Shown here: piece by piece, positions 1 through 5,581 of the stretch
How the letters are laid out: each line of letters starts with the position of its first letter
How positions within the stretch are numbered: the first letter of the stretch is position 1
Assembly: GCA_023485925.1 (NCBI GenBank)
Contig: JAMDAJ010000048.1
Location: 1 to 7,236, forward strand
Length of the DNA stretch: 7,236 nt
From: Patescibacteria group bacterium
GTDB taxonomy: Bacteria > Patescibacteriota > Doudnabacteria > UBA920 > 2-01-FULL-50-11
Direction: 5' to 3'
Position numbers and translations under genes: made by a program
Notes under the pieces: generated by a model
Database searches by the model: none
What the model saw: the letters and a program-made list of their open reading frames with translations, nothing else
What the model was told of the DNA's origin: nothing

Positions 1-53
1 CTCATTATAGTCCCCGACTACCCCGGGAGCAAGTGCGTGCAAAACCGCCAGTT

Positions 54-86
54 AAAAAATAAAAAGACCCGGGGGTGCCCCGGGCC
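54..86 (-). terminator. Intrinsic terminator after the glutamine synthetase-cupin unit
   Basis: Read on the minus strand, a perfect 7-bp GC-only stem (68-74 paired with 78-84, 3-base loop) is followed by an almost unbroken T-run (complement of the A-rich stretch 54-65). It lies about 20 bases past the cupin stop codon and is the natural end of a minus-strand transcript carrying glutamine synthetase and the cupin. Confidence 0.88.
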
Positions 87-105
87 TAATTGATCATGAT
101 ATTTT

Positions 106-504
106 CTACTCCGTGGCCTTGCCGTCGAACTCCGGACCGTTGGCTTCGGCTTCGGCCTTGGTCGCCCGCACCACGCCGTCTTTGTGATGCGCTGGAGAAT
201 AGATGGTGTAGAGTTTCAGCGGCTCCGCGTCCGAAAGATTCATGACATTATGCTCGGCGCCGGCCGGCACCACGACCGCCGAGCCGTCTGCAACTTCGTA
301 CTCGTTCCCGTCGATAATGCACTTGCCGCGGCCTTTTTCAAAACGAAAGAACTGGTCGTTATCGGGATGAACTTCCATGCCAATTTCCTCCCCTGGCTGC
401 AAGTGCATCAAGACCAACTGGCTGTGTTTGCCGGTGTACAAGACCTTTCGGAAATTTTCGTTTTCTAAAGTAAATTTTTCAATATTCGCTGAGAAACCTT
501 TCAT
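106..504 (-). CDS. Small single-domain cupin protein
   Basis: A 132-residue protein made of one cupin beta-barrel. Cupin motif 2 is perfect (G74-x5-P80-x-G82-x2-H85-x3-N89). Motif 1 keeps the spacing G38-x5-E44-x-H46-x4-Q51-x6-G58, but the usual first His is Glu44 and the usual Glu is Gln51, so metal binding would use an altered ligand set (E44/H46/Q51/H85) or be weaker. My recollection is that this HPDNDQFF version is common among small bacterial cupins resembling the mannose-6-phosphate isomerase barrel; the substrate is unknown. The protein has no signal peptide and should be cytosolic. The gene starts 42 bases after the glutamine synthetase stop and ends just before a strong terminator, so the two are probably co-transcribed. 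The SD before the ATG is weak. A metabolic link to glutamine is only a guess from position. Confidence 0.88.
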   Translation of the reverse strand: MKGFSANIEKFTLENENFRKVLYTGKHSQLVLMHLQPGEEIGMEVHPDNDQFFRFEKGRGKCIIDGNEYEVADGSAVVVPAGAEHNVMNLSDAEPLKLYTIYSPAHHKDGVVRATKAEAEANGPEFDGKATE

Positions 505-546
505 AGACTTTAAGTTAATGATTAGAACTGCCGGAGTCCGAAGCTT

Positions 547-1608
547 CTAAATCACCACTTGCGACTCCCAACCGAAATTTTTAGGATCGAAACCACTACC
601 TAAAGTGGTCTCAAGCAAAGCCACGGTCACTTGATAGGGGTCCATATTGGCTGCCGGCCGCCGGTCTTCCAAGTGGCCGTGCCCTCTTTTGTCCGTATCG
701 AGCGGAATGCGGATGGATGCCCCGCGGTCCAGCACGCCGTAGCGGAAATCGCGGATACTGCAGGTCTCGTGCTTGCCGGTCAGGCGCTTGTCGTTGTCCG
801 CGCCGTAAACCGCGATATGCTCTTTATGTCGACCGCCCAGTTTGTCGCAGGCCGCTTTCACCGCCGCGACCCCGCCCGCTGCCCGCATGGCCTTCGTGGA
901 GTAATTAGTGTGCCCGCCAGCCCCGTTCCAGTCCCCGGCCATGGGCTTGGGGTCAAGCTTGGCATAGACCTCAAAATCCTCGCCGTGCCGGTACAATATC
1001 CAACGCGCCAACCACAACTGGTCGGCCGCTTCAAGCGGCGGCAGCGGTCCCACCTGAAACTCCCACTGCGCCGGCATGACCTCGGCGTTGATGCCGTAAA
1101 TCAACATACCGGCTTTAAGACAATCGCGCAGATGCGCTTCCACCAAGCGGCGTCCATAAACCTCATCACAGCCGACGCCGCAGTAATACCGCCCTTGAGG
1201 ATGCGGGAAACCGTGCGGCGGCCAACCCATGGGCCAGTCTTTGCGGTAAAGCGTGTATTCCTGCTCAAAACCGAATATCGGCTCTTCATTTTTGTACTTT
1301 TCGTACGCCGCCGCCAGCACCGCGCGCGTATTGCTTGAATGCGGTGTGCCGTCGGGATTGTAGACTTCGTTCATCACCAAAATATTCGGCTCGCCCCGGA
1401 TGGGATCCGACACATAATAGACGGGCTTCAACACGCGGTCAGAAAAATTCCCTTCGGCCTGCTCGGTCGAAGAGCCATCAAAGCCCCAAGCGGGAATGTC
1501 CGCAAGGGAGCGGACCGGCGCGTCGATTATTTTGGTCTTGGAACGCAGTTTGGCGGTCGGCTTTTTGCCGTCCATCCAAATATACTCGGCCATAATCTTG
1601 TTGGCCAT
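547..1608 (-). CDS. glnII: Glutamine synthetase, eukaryote-type (GSII)
   Basis: ATP-dependent ligation of ammonia to glutamate, giving glutamine, in the cytosol. The ATG at 1608 is preferred over the in-frame ATG at 1635 because AAAGGA lies about 6 bases before it; the product is then 353 residues, close to the roughly 350-370 of the family. In that numbering the beta-grasp signature FDGSST is at 43-48, the catalytic-core EQEY near 115-118, NAEVMPAQWEFQ from 174, the ATP-site GAGGHTNYSTK region from 229, RLTGKHE at 275-281, RGASIRIP near 295-302 and EDRRPAAN at 314-321. All match the GSII family seen in eukaryotes and some bacteria. The GSI adenylylation-loop Tyr region is absent, as expected for GSII, so GlnE-type control is unlikely. 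I see no clear promoter in the 214 bases upstream. The gene leads a probable two-gene unit with the downstream cupin. Confidence 0.96.
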   Translation of the reverse strand: MANKIMAEYIWMDGKKPTAKLRSKTKIIDAPVRSLADIPAWGFDGSSTEQAEGNFSDRVLKPVYYVSDPIRGEPNILVMNEVYNPDGTPHSSNTRAVLAAAYEKYKNEEPIFGFEQEYTLYRKDWPMGWPPHGFPHPQGRYYCGVGCDEVYGRRLVEAHLRDCLKAGMLIYGINAEVMPAQWEFQVGPLPPLEAADQLWLARWILYRHGEDFEVYAKLDPKPMAGDWNGAGGHTNYSTKAMRAAGGVAAVKAACDKLGGRHKEHIAVYGADNDKRLTGKHETCSIRDFRYGVLDRGASIRIPLDTDKRGHGHLEDRRPAANMDPYQVTVALLETTLGSGFDPKNFGWESQVVI

Positions 1609-1822
1609 GGTTTTCCTTTCTGGCCCAAAATCCAAAGTGCGAACGCGTAATCCGGAGTTCTAGATGTTTTGAAATTTTTATCTTGATTCCGGATTTTCAG
1701 ATTCGCAGCTTGAATTTGGAACGTTAATGATTTCTAAAACGAACTGCAAAACGCAACAACCTCCAAAAAACCTCGTGAATTTCGACGCTGTCGGTGGAAT
1801 TGCATTTTGGCCGGAGCCAAAA

Positions 1823-2263
1823 CTACATCGGCGCAACTGACGGGGATTTGGGAGGCAACACGAGCGCGTCGATGTCCCGGCCATGGGCCTTCATGACCTT
1901 TTTAATGAGCTCGACAAACTCCTCAAAGTCCGCCGATTTGTGAATATATTCGTCCACACCCAGGTCTTTGAAGTATTTGACGGCCTCCACCGGCAAGTCC
2001 TCGTTGGTGAGCAATATAAGCGGGATAATTTTGGTCAGCTCCTCTTTTTTGAGATAAGAGGCGACCTTAAATCCGTCCATTACCGGCATGCGGTAATCAA
2101 GCAATATCAAATCAGGCTGCATGCGCCGCGCCATCTCCCGCGCTTCATTGCCGTCGGCAGCGTAAAAAATTTCAAAACCGCGCCTTACCAAACGGCCACC
2201 CATGATTCGCCGCATGGCCGGGTCGTCGTCAGCGATAAGAATGTGGATCTTCTCAGGCATCAT
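1823..2263 (-). CDS. Single-domain (CheY-like) response regulator
   Basis: A 146-residue phosphoacceptor receiver domain with nothing recognisable attached. Acidic residues D12-D13-D14 lie after strand 1, the phosphoacceptor is D56 in LLDYRMPVMDG, the switch Thr is T86 and the conserved Lys is K109 (HKSADF). After the receiver fold (about residues 5-127) a 20-residue Pro/Ser-containing tail remains, too short for an output domain. Such proteins act through protein contacts, as CheY or Spo0F do, after phosphorylation by a separate histidine kinase; no kinase is in the window. Two adjacent ATG codons (2263 and 2260) could both serve as start, and no SD is evident. The gene has its own promoter-like sequence in the short gap behind TerC, so it may be expressed independently. 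Confidence 0.93.
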   Translation of the reverse strand: MMPEKIHILIADDDPAMRRIMGGRLVRRGFEIFYAADGNEAREMARRMQPDLILLDYRMPVMDGFKVASYLKKEELTKIIPLILLTNEDLPVEAVKYFKDLGVDEYIHKSADFEEFVELIKKVMKAHGRDIDALVLPPKSPSVAPM

Positions 2264-2291
2264 AAAAATTAATGACTACGTCTTTAAAGAT

Positions 2292-2300
2292 AGTATAGCA
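2292..2300 (-). promoter_or_regulatory. Extended -10 promoter for the response regulator
   Basis: On the minus strand this reads TGC-TATACT, an extended -10 element with 5 of 6 matches to TATAAT. It lies about 28 bases before the first ATG, giving a short leader of roughly 20 bases. I see no good -35 box, which extended -10 promoters can lack. Confidence 0.5.
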
Positions 2301-2323
2301 AACAAAATTCACAACCGACAGCA

Positions 2324-3244
2324 TCAAAGTTTTTTTGGATACAGCACCGAAAGTAATAACGACAGCCCTAAAGTCAGAATGATGATGGCAAACGAGACCA
2401 GGGAAGAAAGATGCAGGCCGAACATTCCCGCCAGCATTTTCAAACCGATAAAGACCAGAACAAAAGACACGCCTTTTTGCAGATGATGAAAAGTGTGCAG
2501 GACGTTCTCAATGAGGAAGAACAAGGCGCGCAGGCCCATGATTGCGAAGATATTGGAGGTAAAAACCAAAAACGGGTCTTGGGTGATGGCGAAAACCGCC
2601 GGGATGGAATCCACGGCGAACAAAATGTCCGTGGTCTCCACCAGCAGAATTATGGCGAAGAGCAAAGTGAATTTGAACTTGCCATTTTCCCGCACCGCGA
2701 AGCGGCCGCCATGATGGGCGGTAGTGAACGGGAGATATTTTTGGGCAAGGCGCAAAACGCGATTATTATGAAAATTCGCGTGCTCTTCCTTTTTTTCGTA
2801 AAGCAGTTTGATGCCGGTATAAACCAGGAGCGCGCCAAAGAGGTACAGCACCCAGTGGAAACGGCTGATGATGAGCGCGCCCGCGCCGATAAATACCCCG
2901 CGGAACACCAAAGCGCCCAAAATCCCCCAAAACAGCGCCCGATGATGATATTTTTCCTCCAGCCGGAAAAAACTGAAGATCAAAGTGAAGACGAAAAGGT
3001 TGTCGACCGAAAGCATCTTTTCGGTGACGTAGGCGCTCATAAAATCCGCCGCCGACTCTTTCCCCAGATACAGCATTATCAAAAACCCGAACGCCAAAGC
3101 AATGGCGAACCAAAACAGCGACTGATAGAGCGCGGATTTGAACGCGATGCTATGCGCTCGCCGGTTAAAATAGCCCAGATCGGCTATCAAAAAGACGATG
3201 ATGATGCCTCCGAACAAAAAACTCAAATATGCCTCGACGGTCAT
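2324..3244 (-). CDS. TerC/Alx-family integral membrane protein
   Basis: A 306-residue polytopic inner-membrane protein with about nine hydrophobic segments (near 8-24, 41-60, 77-93, 104-122, 130-147, 193-213, 225-244, 259-279, 281-301). Diagnostic TerC motifs are present: EKMLSVDNLFVF at 75-86, ETTDILFAVDSIPAVFAIT at 203-221 and SNIFAIMGLRALFF at 230-243, with membrane acidic residues E75, D81, E203, D206 and D212 placed as in metal-transporting members. Relatives include tellurium-resistance TerC and the manganese exporters Alx and MeeF; export of Mn2+ or a similar cation is the most reasonable role, but the substrate is inferred. No ter operon genes are nearby, so tellurite resistance is not indicated. 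The start overlaps the stop of the upstream pseudouridine synthase, which leaves no room for a yybP-ykoY manganese riboswitch directly before it. Confidence 0.93.
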   Translation of the reverse strand: MTVEAYLSFLFGGIIIVFLIADLGYFNRRAHSIAFKSALYQSLFWFAIALAFGFLIMLYLGKESAADFMSAYVTEKMLSVDNLFVFTLIFSFFRLEEKYHHRALFWGILGALVFRGVFIGAGALIISRFHWVLYLFGALLVYTGIKLLYEKKEEHANFHNNRVLRLAQKYLPFTTAHHGGRFAVRENGKFKFTLLFAIILLVETTDILFAVDSIPAVFAITQDPFLVFTSNIFAIMGLRALFFLIENVLHTFHHLQKGVSFVLVFIGLKMLAGMFGLHLSSLVSFAIIILTLGLSLLLSVLYPKKL

Positions 3245-3945
3245 GCTGGTTTTGCTGAACGGACTGAAAATTCGTTAACGCTTAGATTTTTGACCTCCCC
3301 TGGGCGCAGTTTGCCCAAAACCACCCGCCCCACTCGCACGCGCTTGAGTCTCTCGATGGTGTAGCCGAGTTCGGCTAACATCACGCGGATCTGGTGCTTT
3401 TTGCCTTCGTGCAAGATGACGGATAAAAAATGCGGATTCAAAATTTTCGCCTGGGCCGGCAGTAACATTTCGTACGGCTCAGTGCGCATGCCGCGCGCAA
3501 AAATATCGATGATGCCCGGGCGGAGTTTTTCCCGGACTTTCACCACATACTCCTTTTCCACTCCGGACTTAGGGCCCAGTATCCAGTTCGCCACCCGGCC
3601 GTCGTCGGTTAATATCAGCAGGCCCTCGGAGTCTTTGTCCAAACGCCCCACCGGAAAAAGGCCCTCCCGTGCCCACTCGGTAATCACGCTTTTTACGCCT
3701 TTTGGTGCTTGCGTGGGCAAACCGCGCGGCTTGTAATAAGCCAGATAGCGATGCGCTTTTGATTTCAGGCCGCGCACTTCCACTTTATCCCCGGCTGTTA
3801 TCTGCATACCCAAAACCGCCGGTTGGCCATTGACCGAAACCTTGCCGGCTTGGATAAGTTTGTCGGCGGCTTTGCGGGTCGCGATGCCCGTTTCGCGAAG
3901 GTATTTGTTGATGCGAAGCGGATAATCCATAACGCTTTTCATCAT
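3241..3945 (-). CDS. RsuA/RluB/RluF-family pseudouridine synthase
   Basis: A 234-residue rRNA-modifying enzyme that isomerises a specific uridine to pseudouridine. An S4 RNA-binding domain occupies about residues 9-57 (LRINKYLRETGIATRKAADKL, then the GKVSVNG turn). The catalytic domain follows, with the active-site Asp103 inside PVGRLDKDSEGLLILTDDG, the EKEYVVKV strand near 147 and the GKKHQIRVM motif near 197. The motifs place it in the RsuA/RluB/RluE/RluF subfamily; which rRNA site it modifies (16S or 23S) cannot be decided from sequence alone. Starts at 3945, 3942 and 3930 are all possible and none has a good SD; the S4 domain begins soon after the last. The TGA stop overlaps the ATG of the TerC gene as ATGA, implying co-transcription and translational coupling. 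Confidence 0.93.
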   Translation of the reverse strand: MMKSVMDYPLRINKYLRETGIATRKAADKLIQAGKVSVNGQPAVLGMQITAGDKVEVRGLKSKAHRYLAYYKPRGLPTQAPKGVKSVITEWAREGLFPVGRLDKDSEGLLILTDDGRVANWILGPKSGVEKEYVVKVREKLRPGIIDIFARGMRTEPYEMLLPAQAKILNPHFLSVILHEGKKHQIRVMLAELGYTIERLKRVRVGRVVLGKLRPGEVKNLSVNEFSVRSAKPA

Positions 3946-3962
3946 AACATTTTGGCACTAAC

Positions 3963-4006
3963 AAAAAAACCGCTTTCGCCGCCATTACTTAGTTGACGGC
4001 GAGCGG
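3963..4006 (-). terminator. Intrinsic terminator or attenuator upstream of the pseudouridine synthase
   Basis: On the minus strand a 10-bp GC-rich stem (3970-3973 and 3976-3981 paired with 3997-4002 and 4003-4006, two-base bulge, 15-base loop) is followed by seven T (complement of 3963-3969). It sits 18 bases before the pseudouridine synthase start. It could stop antisense or read-through transcription coming from 4399-4830, or act as an attenuator in the synthase leader. Its right arm overlaps the plus-strand promoter at 3993. Confidence 0.7.
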
Positions 4007-4021
4007 ACTTTATGCTAAATC
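3993..4021 (+). promoter_or_regulatory. Promoter for the small plus-strand unit
   Basis: TTGACG (3993-3998) and TAAATC (4016-4021) are separated by 17 bases, and a TG at 4013-4014 gives an extended -10. The -35 box is 5 of 6 to consensus and the -10 is weak. It lies 22 bases before the SD-preceded ATG at 4043. Confidence 0.5.
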
Positions 4022-4042
4022 CTTTCTCGAAAAAGAGGGAGT

Positions 4043-4174
4043 ATGAAAGCGCGCATTGAAGTTGAGGACCCCGCAGTAATCATTTACGGACGCGATGGCG
4101 CTTGCCTCGGAGTTGCATTCTCCCAACGGGCCGCGCTCGACCAGTTGGGAACAGCGCGTGATCACAATCAATAG
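4043..4174 (+). CDS. Small protein of unknown function, 43 residues (probably the 5' part of a frameshifted gene)
   Basis: An ATG with a clear purine-rich SD (AGAGGGAG, ending 1-2 bases before it, with GAGG about 5 bases away) opens a 43-residue frame. It reads as a plausible acidic beta-rich protein (MKARIEVEDPAVIIYGRDG and onward) before a TAG. I recognise no domain. A promoter at 3993-4021 precedes it. A second frame (4095-4346) overlaps it by 80 bases and runs on to a terminator. The amino-acid texture favours this frame up to about 4150 and the other frame afterwards, as if one roughly 100-residue protein had suffered a +1 shift near 4150. The alternative is two genuinely overlapping genes. 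No classic slippery heptamer is visible at the crossover. Confidence 0.55.
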   Translation: MKARIEVEDPAVIIYGRDGACLGVAFSQRAALDQLGTARDHNQ

Positions 4175-4346
4175 GCTTGTGGGAACGGCATTGCCTGGAA
4201 AAAGACATCGGCATGCCGACCTGCCGCAGGACCTGACCCCCCTCGACGAAGCGCTGGAGGGCTTCAACCTTGAGGAAATCTGGCCGGACCGCCCTCAGAA
4301 CCCCGCCGCCTGGGTGCGCCAGCTCGTTGATAAACTCCAACTCTGA
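4095..4346 (+). CDS. Small hypothetical protein, second frame of the 4043-4346 unit
   Basis: An 83-residue open frame, unrecognised. Its last 45 residues (from about DLTPLDEALEGF to WVRQLVDKL) look like normal amphipathic protein. Its first 25 lie inside the 43-residue frame and look less natural. The ATG at 4095 has only a weak GGA upstream; a GTG at 4179, just after the stop of the first frame, is another possible start. The TGA stop lies inside the 5' arm of a strong plus-strand terminator, which is good evidence that this strand is transcribed through here and that the competing minus-strand frames are shadows. It is best read as the C-terminal part of the gene that starts at 4043, or as a separate overlapping gene. 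Confidence 0.5.
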   Translation: MALASELHSPNGPRSTSWEQRVITINRLVGTALPGKRHRHADLPQDLTPLDEALEGFNLEEIWPDRPQNPAAWVRQLVDKLQL

Positions 4347-4371
4347 CCGAAGACCCCTTCGGTCTTTTTTT
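4345..4371 (+). terminator. Strong intrinsic terminator of the small plus-strand unit
   Basis: A perfect 8-bp stem (4345-4352 with 4357-4364), a 4-base loop and seven T (4365-4371). The 5' arm begins inside the TGA stop codon of the 4095-4346 frame. There is no A-run on the left, so it works only for plus-strand transcription. Confidence 0.9.
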
Positions 4372-4398
4372 ATGAAAAACCCGCCGAGACCGGTGCAT

Positions 4399-4830
4399 CT
4401 AGCGGCCCTGTTTGAACCGCTGTATATAAAAACTCAGGCGTTCGGGCGGCAAGCTGGCAGCTATCGCGGCGAGCAGACCGATCGGATCTTTAAGGCCAGG
4501 TACCAAATTCGCTCGAATCTCCCTGCCTAACCAACCACCCCAATAGCTTCTGTCGCCTACATGATACAACTCGTGCGAACGGACGAACCTTTTTACGCGC
4601 GGGCTCAGGTCAGTGCGAACTTCTATCTCATTTAAAAAACTTCTCCCAAAGGCCGGTGATATCATCGCTTTCGGCACATAATTCACCTTCACGGAAATGC
4701 CGCTCACCTCTGCTTCGCCGGAATCGGTGAGTTCCGGGTCTTTTCCGCCGCCCAACGCCTGGTCCTGCGCCAGGGCATAAACCACGATAACCGCGATGAT
4801 CAGCAGGAGAATTTTAATTTTTCGTTTCAT
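4399..4830 (-). CDS. Membrane-anchored HExxH metallopeptidase-like protein
   Basis: A 143-residue protein. Residues 1-22 form a short basic start (KRK) and a hydrophobic helix, an uncleaved anchor or signal peptide; there is no lipobox Cys. The body carries a textbook zinc-protease motif, H86-E87-L-Y-H90 in SHELYHVGD, and Glu104 in EIRAN, 14 residues after H90, is a candidate third zinc ligand. The HExxH...E-x2-AN arrangement recalls the ImmA/IrrE and related gluzincin-like peptidases, but the protein is short and I cannot assign a named family. The active site would face outside the membrane. No SD or clear promoter precedes the ATG, and a terminator hairpin sits between it and the 57-residue gene upstream, so expression may depend on partial read-through. 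Substrate unknown. Confidence 0.72.
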   Translation of the reverse strand: MKRKIKILLLIIAVIVVYALAQDQALGGGKDPELTDSGEAEVSGISVKVNYVPKAMISPAFGRSFLNEIEVRTDLSPRVKRFVRSHELYHVGDRSYWGGWLGREIRANLVPGLKDPIGLLAAIAASLPPERLSFYIQRFKQGR

Positions 4831-4852
4831 TGTTTGTAAGCCGGCTTCAGTT

Positions 4853-4883
4853 AAAACGCCCGCCGAAGACGGCAGGCGTTTTT
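4853..4883 (-). terminator. Intrinsic terminator, possibly bidirectional
   Basis: The outer stem 4853-4860 with 4875-4882 (AAAACGCC/GGCGTTTT) and the inner stem 4862-4865 with 4870-4873 are separated by a C/A mismatch, with a 4-base loop. A and T runs on opposite sides allow termination in either direction. It lies just past the stop of the 57-residue gene (4895) and 23 bases before the metallopeptidase start. Confidence 0.75.
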
Positions 4884-4894
4884 CTGGGAGAAAT

Positions 4895-5068
4895 TCACAT
4901 CCCCAAATATTGCATCAGCTGATAGACCAAAAAGGCCGGCCAGACCAGAGCTTTTAAAAAGCCGATGACACCCGCGCCGAACGTGGCCGCGTGCTGGATG
5001 TAATACACCGCCGCGCCCAAGAACCCCAAACCGTACGCGCCGCCCATGGCACCATTGCATTTGTGCAT
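4895..5068 (-). CDS. 57-residue small membrane protein
   Basis: Starts at ATG 5068 and ends with TGA at 4895. The product has a short polar start (MHKCNGAMGGAYG), then two hydrophobic segments (about 13-36 and 37-55) rich in Gly, Ala, Tyr and Trp; the second reads FLKALVWPAFLVYQLM. From memory, this Gly-Ala-Tyr-Gly start plus a KALVWPAFLVY end recurs in unannotated small membrane proteins of CPR bacteria and some archaea; no function is known to me. GGAG lies 13 bases before the ATG, further than ideal. A -10-like TAGAAT (minus strand, 5095-5100) lies upstream. It ends directly before a terminator hairpin and so may be its own transcript. The larger minus-strand frame over the same bases has a poor composition and runs into the terminator, so it was set aside. 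Confidence 0.75.
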   Translation of the reverse strand: MHKCNGAMGGAYGLGFLGAAVYYIQHAATFGAGVIGFLKALVWPAFLVYQLMQYLGM

Positions 5069-5094
5069 AATTTTTCGTTTACTCCTTTGCCATT

Positions 5095-5100
5095 ATTCTA
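5095..5100 (-). promoter_or_regulatory. -10 box for the 57-residue membrane protein
   Basis: TAGAAT on the minus strand (5 of 6 to consensus), 27 bases before the ATG at 5068 and before the GGAG SD. There is no good -35 box at normal spacing. Confidence 0.35.
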
Positions 5101-5110
5101 TCAAAAAAGT

Positions 5111-5138
5111 TTGATTTCGGAAAAATCAAGACTATAAT
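5111..5138 (+). promoter_or_regulatory. Promoter for the serine hydrolase, with dyad in the spacer
   Basis: TTGATT (5111-5116), a 16-base spacer and a perfect TATAAT (5133-5138). Transcription would start near 5145-5146, on or next to the A of the ATG at 5146, so the message would be leaderless; no SD is present. A perfect 7-bp inverted repeat, TTGATTT/AAATCAA (5111-5117 and 5123-5129, 5-base gap), covers the -35 box and most of the spacer and could be an operator. Confidence 0.7.
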
Positions 5139-5145
5139 AAAGCTA

Positions 5146-5581
5146 ATGAAGCATTTTAACCAAAAGCTCCTAATAATTGGCGTGGCGATCGTTTTTTTGC
5201 TGCTCGGGGTTTTTTGCCGACCGGTTTTTTCCGTTTCTAAAATCGACCAGCTTCACTGACATCTCCAAAATCCGTATCAAAGACTCGCCCTACCAGTTAG
5301 TCAAACCGCTTTTGGGGGTGGACCTCATCGGCAGCAAGAACCAATTTACCGAACTTAACAAACTGCAAAAAGAGCTGGCCCAGATCGCCCAGGACTTCCA
5401 GGTCAAGGATTCGACGGCCAAGATTGGCATCTATTTCCGAGACTTGGACAACGGGCACTGGACGGGCCTAAATGAAACGGCGACTTTCAAACCGCGGAGT
5501 CTCTTAAAAGTCCCGCTCCTCATCACCTATCTAAAAACCGCGGAGACCGACCCGATACGGCAATTTACATTATCAGGCTAA
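5146..5581 (+). pseudogene. Class-A-beta-lactamase-like serine hydrolase, frameshifted and 3'-truncated
   Basis: The ATG at 5146, at the expected start of transcription, opens a frame with an N-terminal signal or anchor helix (KLLIIGVAIVFLLLGVF) that stops at a TGA near 5255. The rest of the protein continues in the next frame from about 5258 to 5581, so one base-level shift separates the two parts. The second part has an upstream region (SPYQLVKPLLGVDLIGS), then IGIYFRDLDNGHWTGLNE and the active-site RSLLKVPLL, where Ser (codon near 5498) and Lys form the SxxK pair of the beta-lactamase/D-Ala-D-Ala peptidase fold. Family members have roughly 150 more residues carrying the SDN and KTG elements; here the frame stops about 25 residues after SxxK, where the recombinase gene begins. 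The likely original role was an exported cell-wall hydrolase; in this form it should be inactive. Confidence 0.8.
5560..5581. other. Probable junction between chromosome and inserted element
   Basis: Recognisable serine hydrolase ends around LKTAETDP (to about 5555), and the convergent recombinase stop codon (5578-5580) overlaps the hydrolase frame's terminal TAA (5579-5581). An integrase 3' end lying directly at the point of gene disruption is typical of an element edge (attL/attR). No direct-repeat partner is visible within the window, so the core site cannot be defined. Confidence 0.4.

Noticed and set aside
631..1338. 235-codon plus-strand frame opposite glutamine synthetase
   Set aside because: Antisense shadow of a fully conserved enzyme gene.
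1678..1884. Minus-strand 68-codon frame between glutamine synthetase and the response regulator
   Set aside because: It overlaps the end of the response regulator in another frame, has low-complexity Ser/Cys/Arg-rich content and no SD.
2411..3364. 317-codon plus-strand frame opposite TerC
   Set aside because: It is an antisense shadow of the TerC and pseudouridine synthase genes: extreme Gln/Glu/Arg content, no domain and no start signal, whereas the opposite strand encodes two clear families.
4010..4340. Minus-strand frames of 85 and 86 codons opposite the small plus-strand unit
   Set aside because: The promoter, SD and terminator all point to the plus strand, and the minus frames have shadow-like composition.
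4851..5060. 69-codon minus-strand frame overlapping the 57-residue membrane protein
   Set aside because: It runs through a terminator and is Arg/Gly/Cys-rich. The 4895-5068 frame gives a coherent two-helix protein instead.
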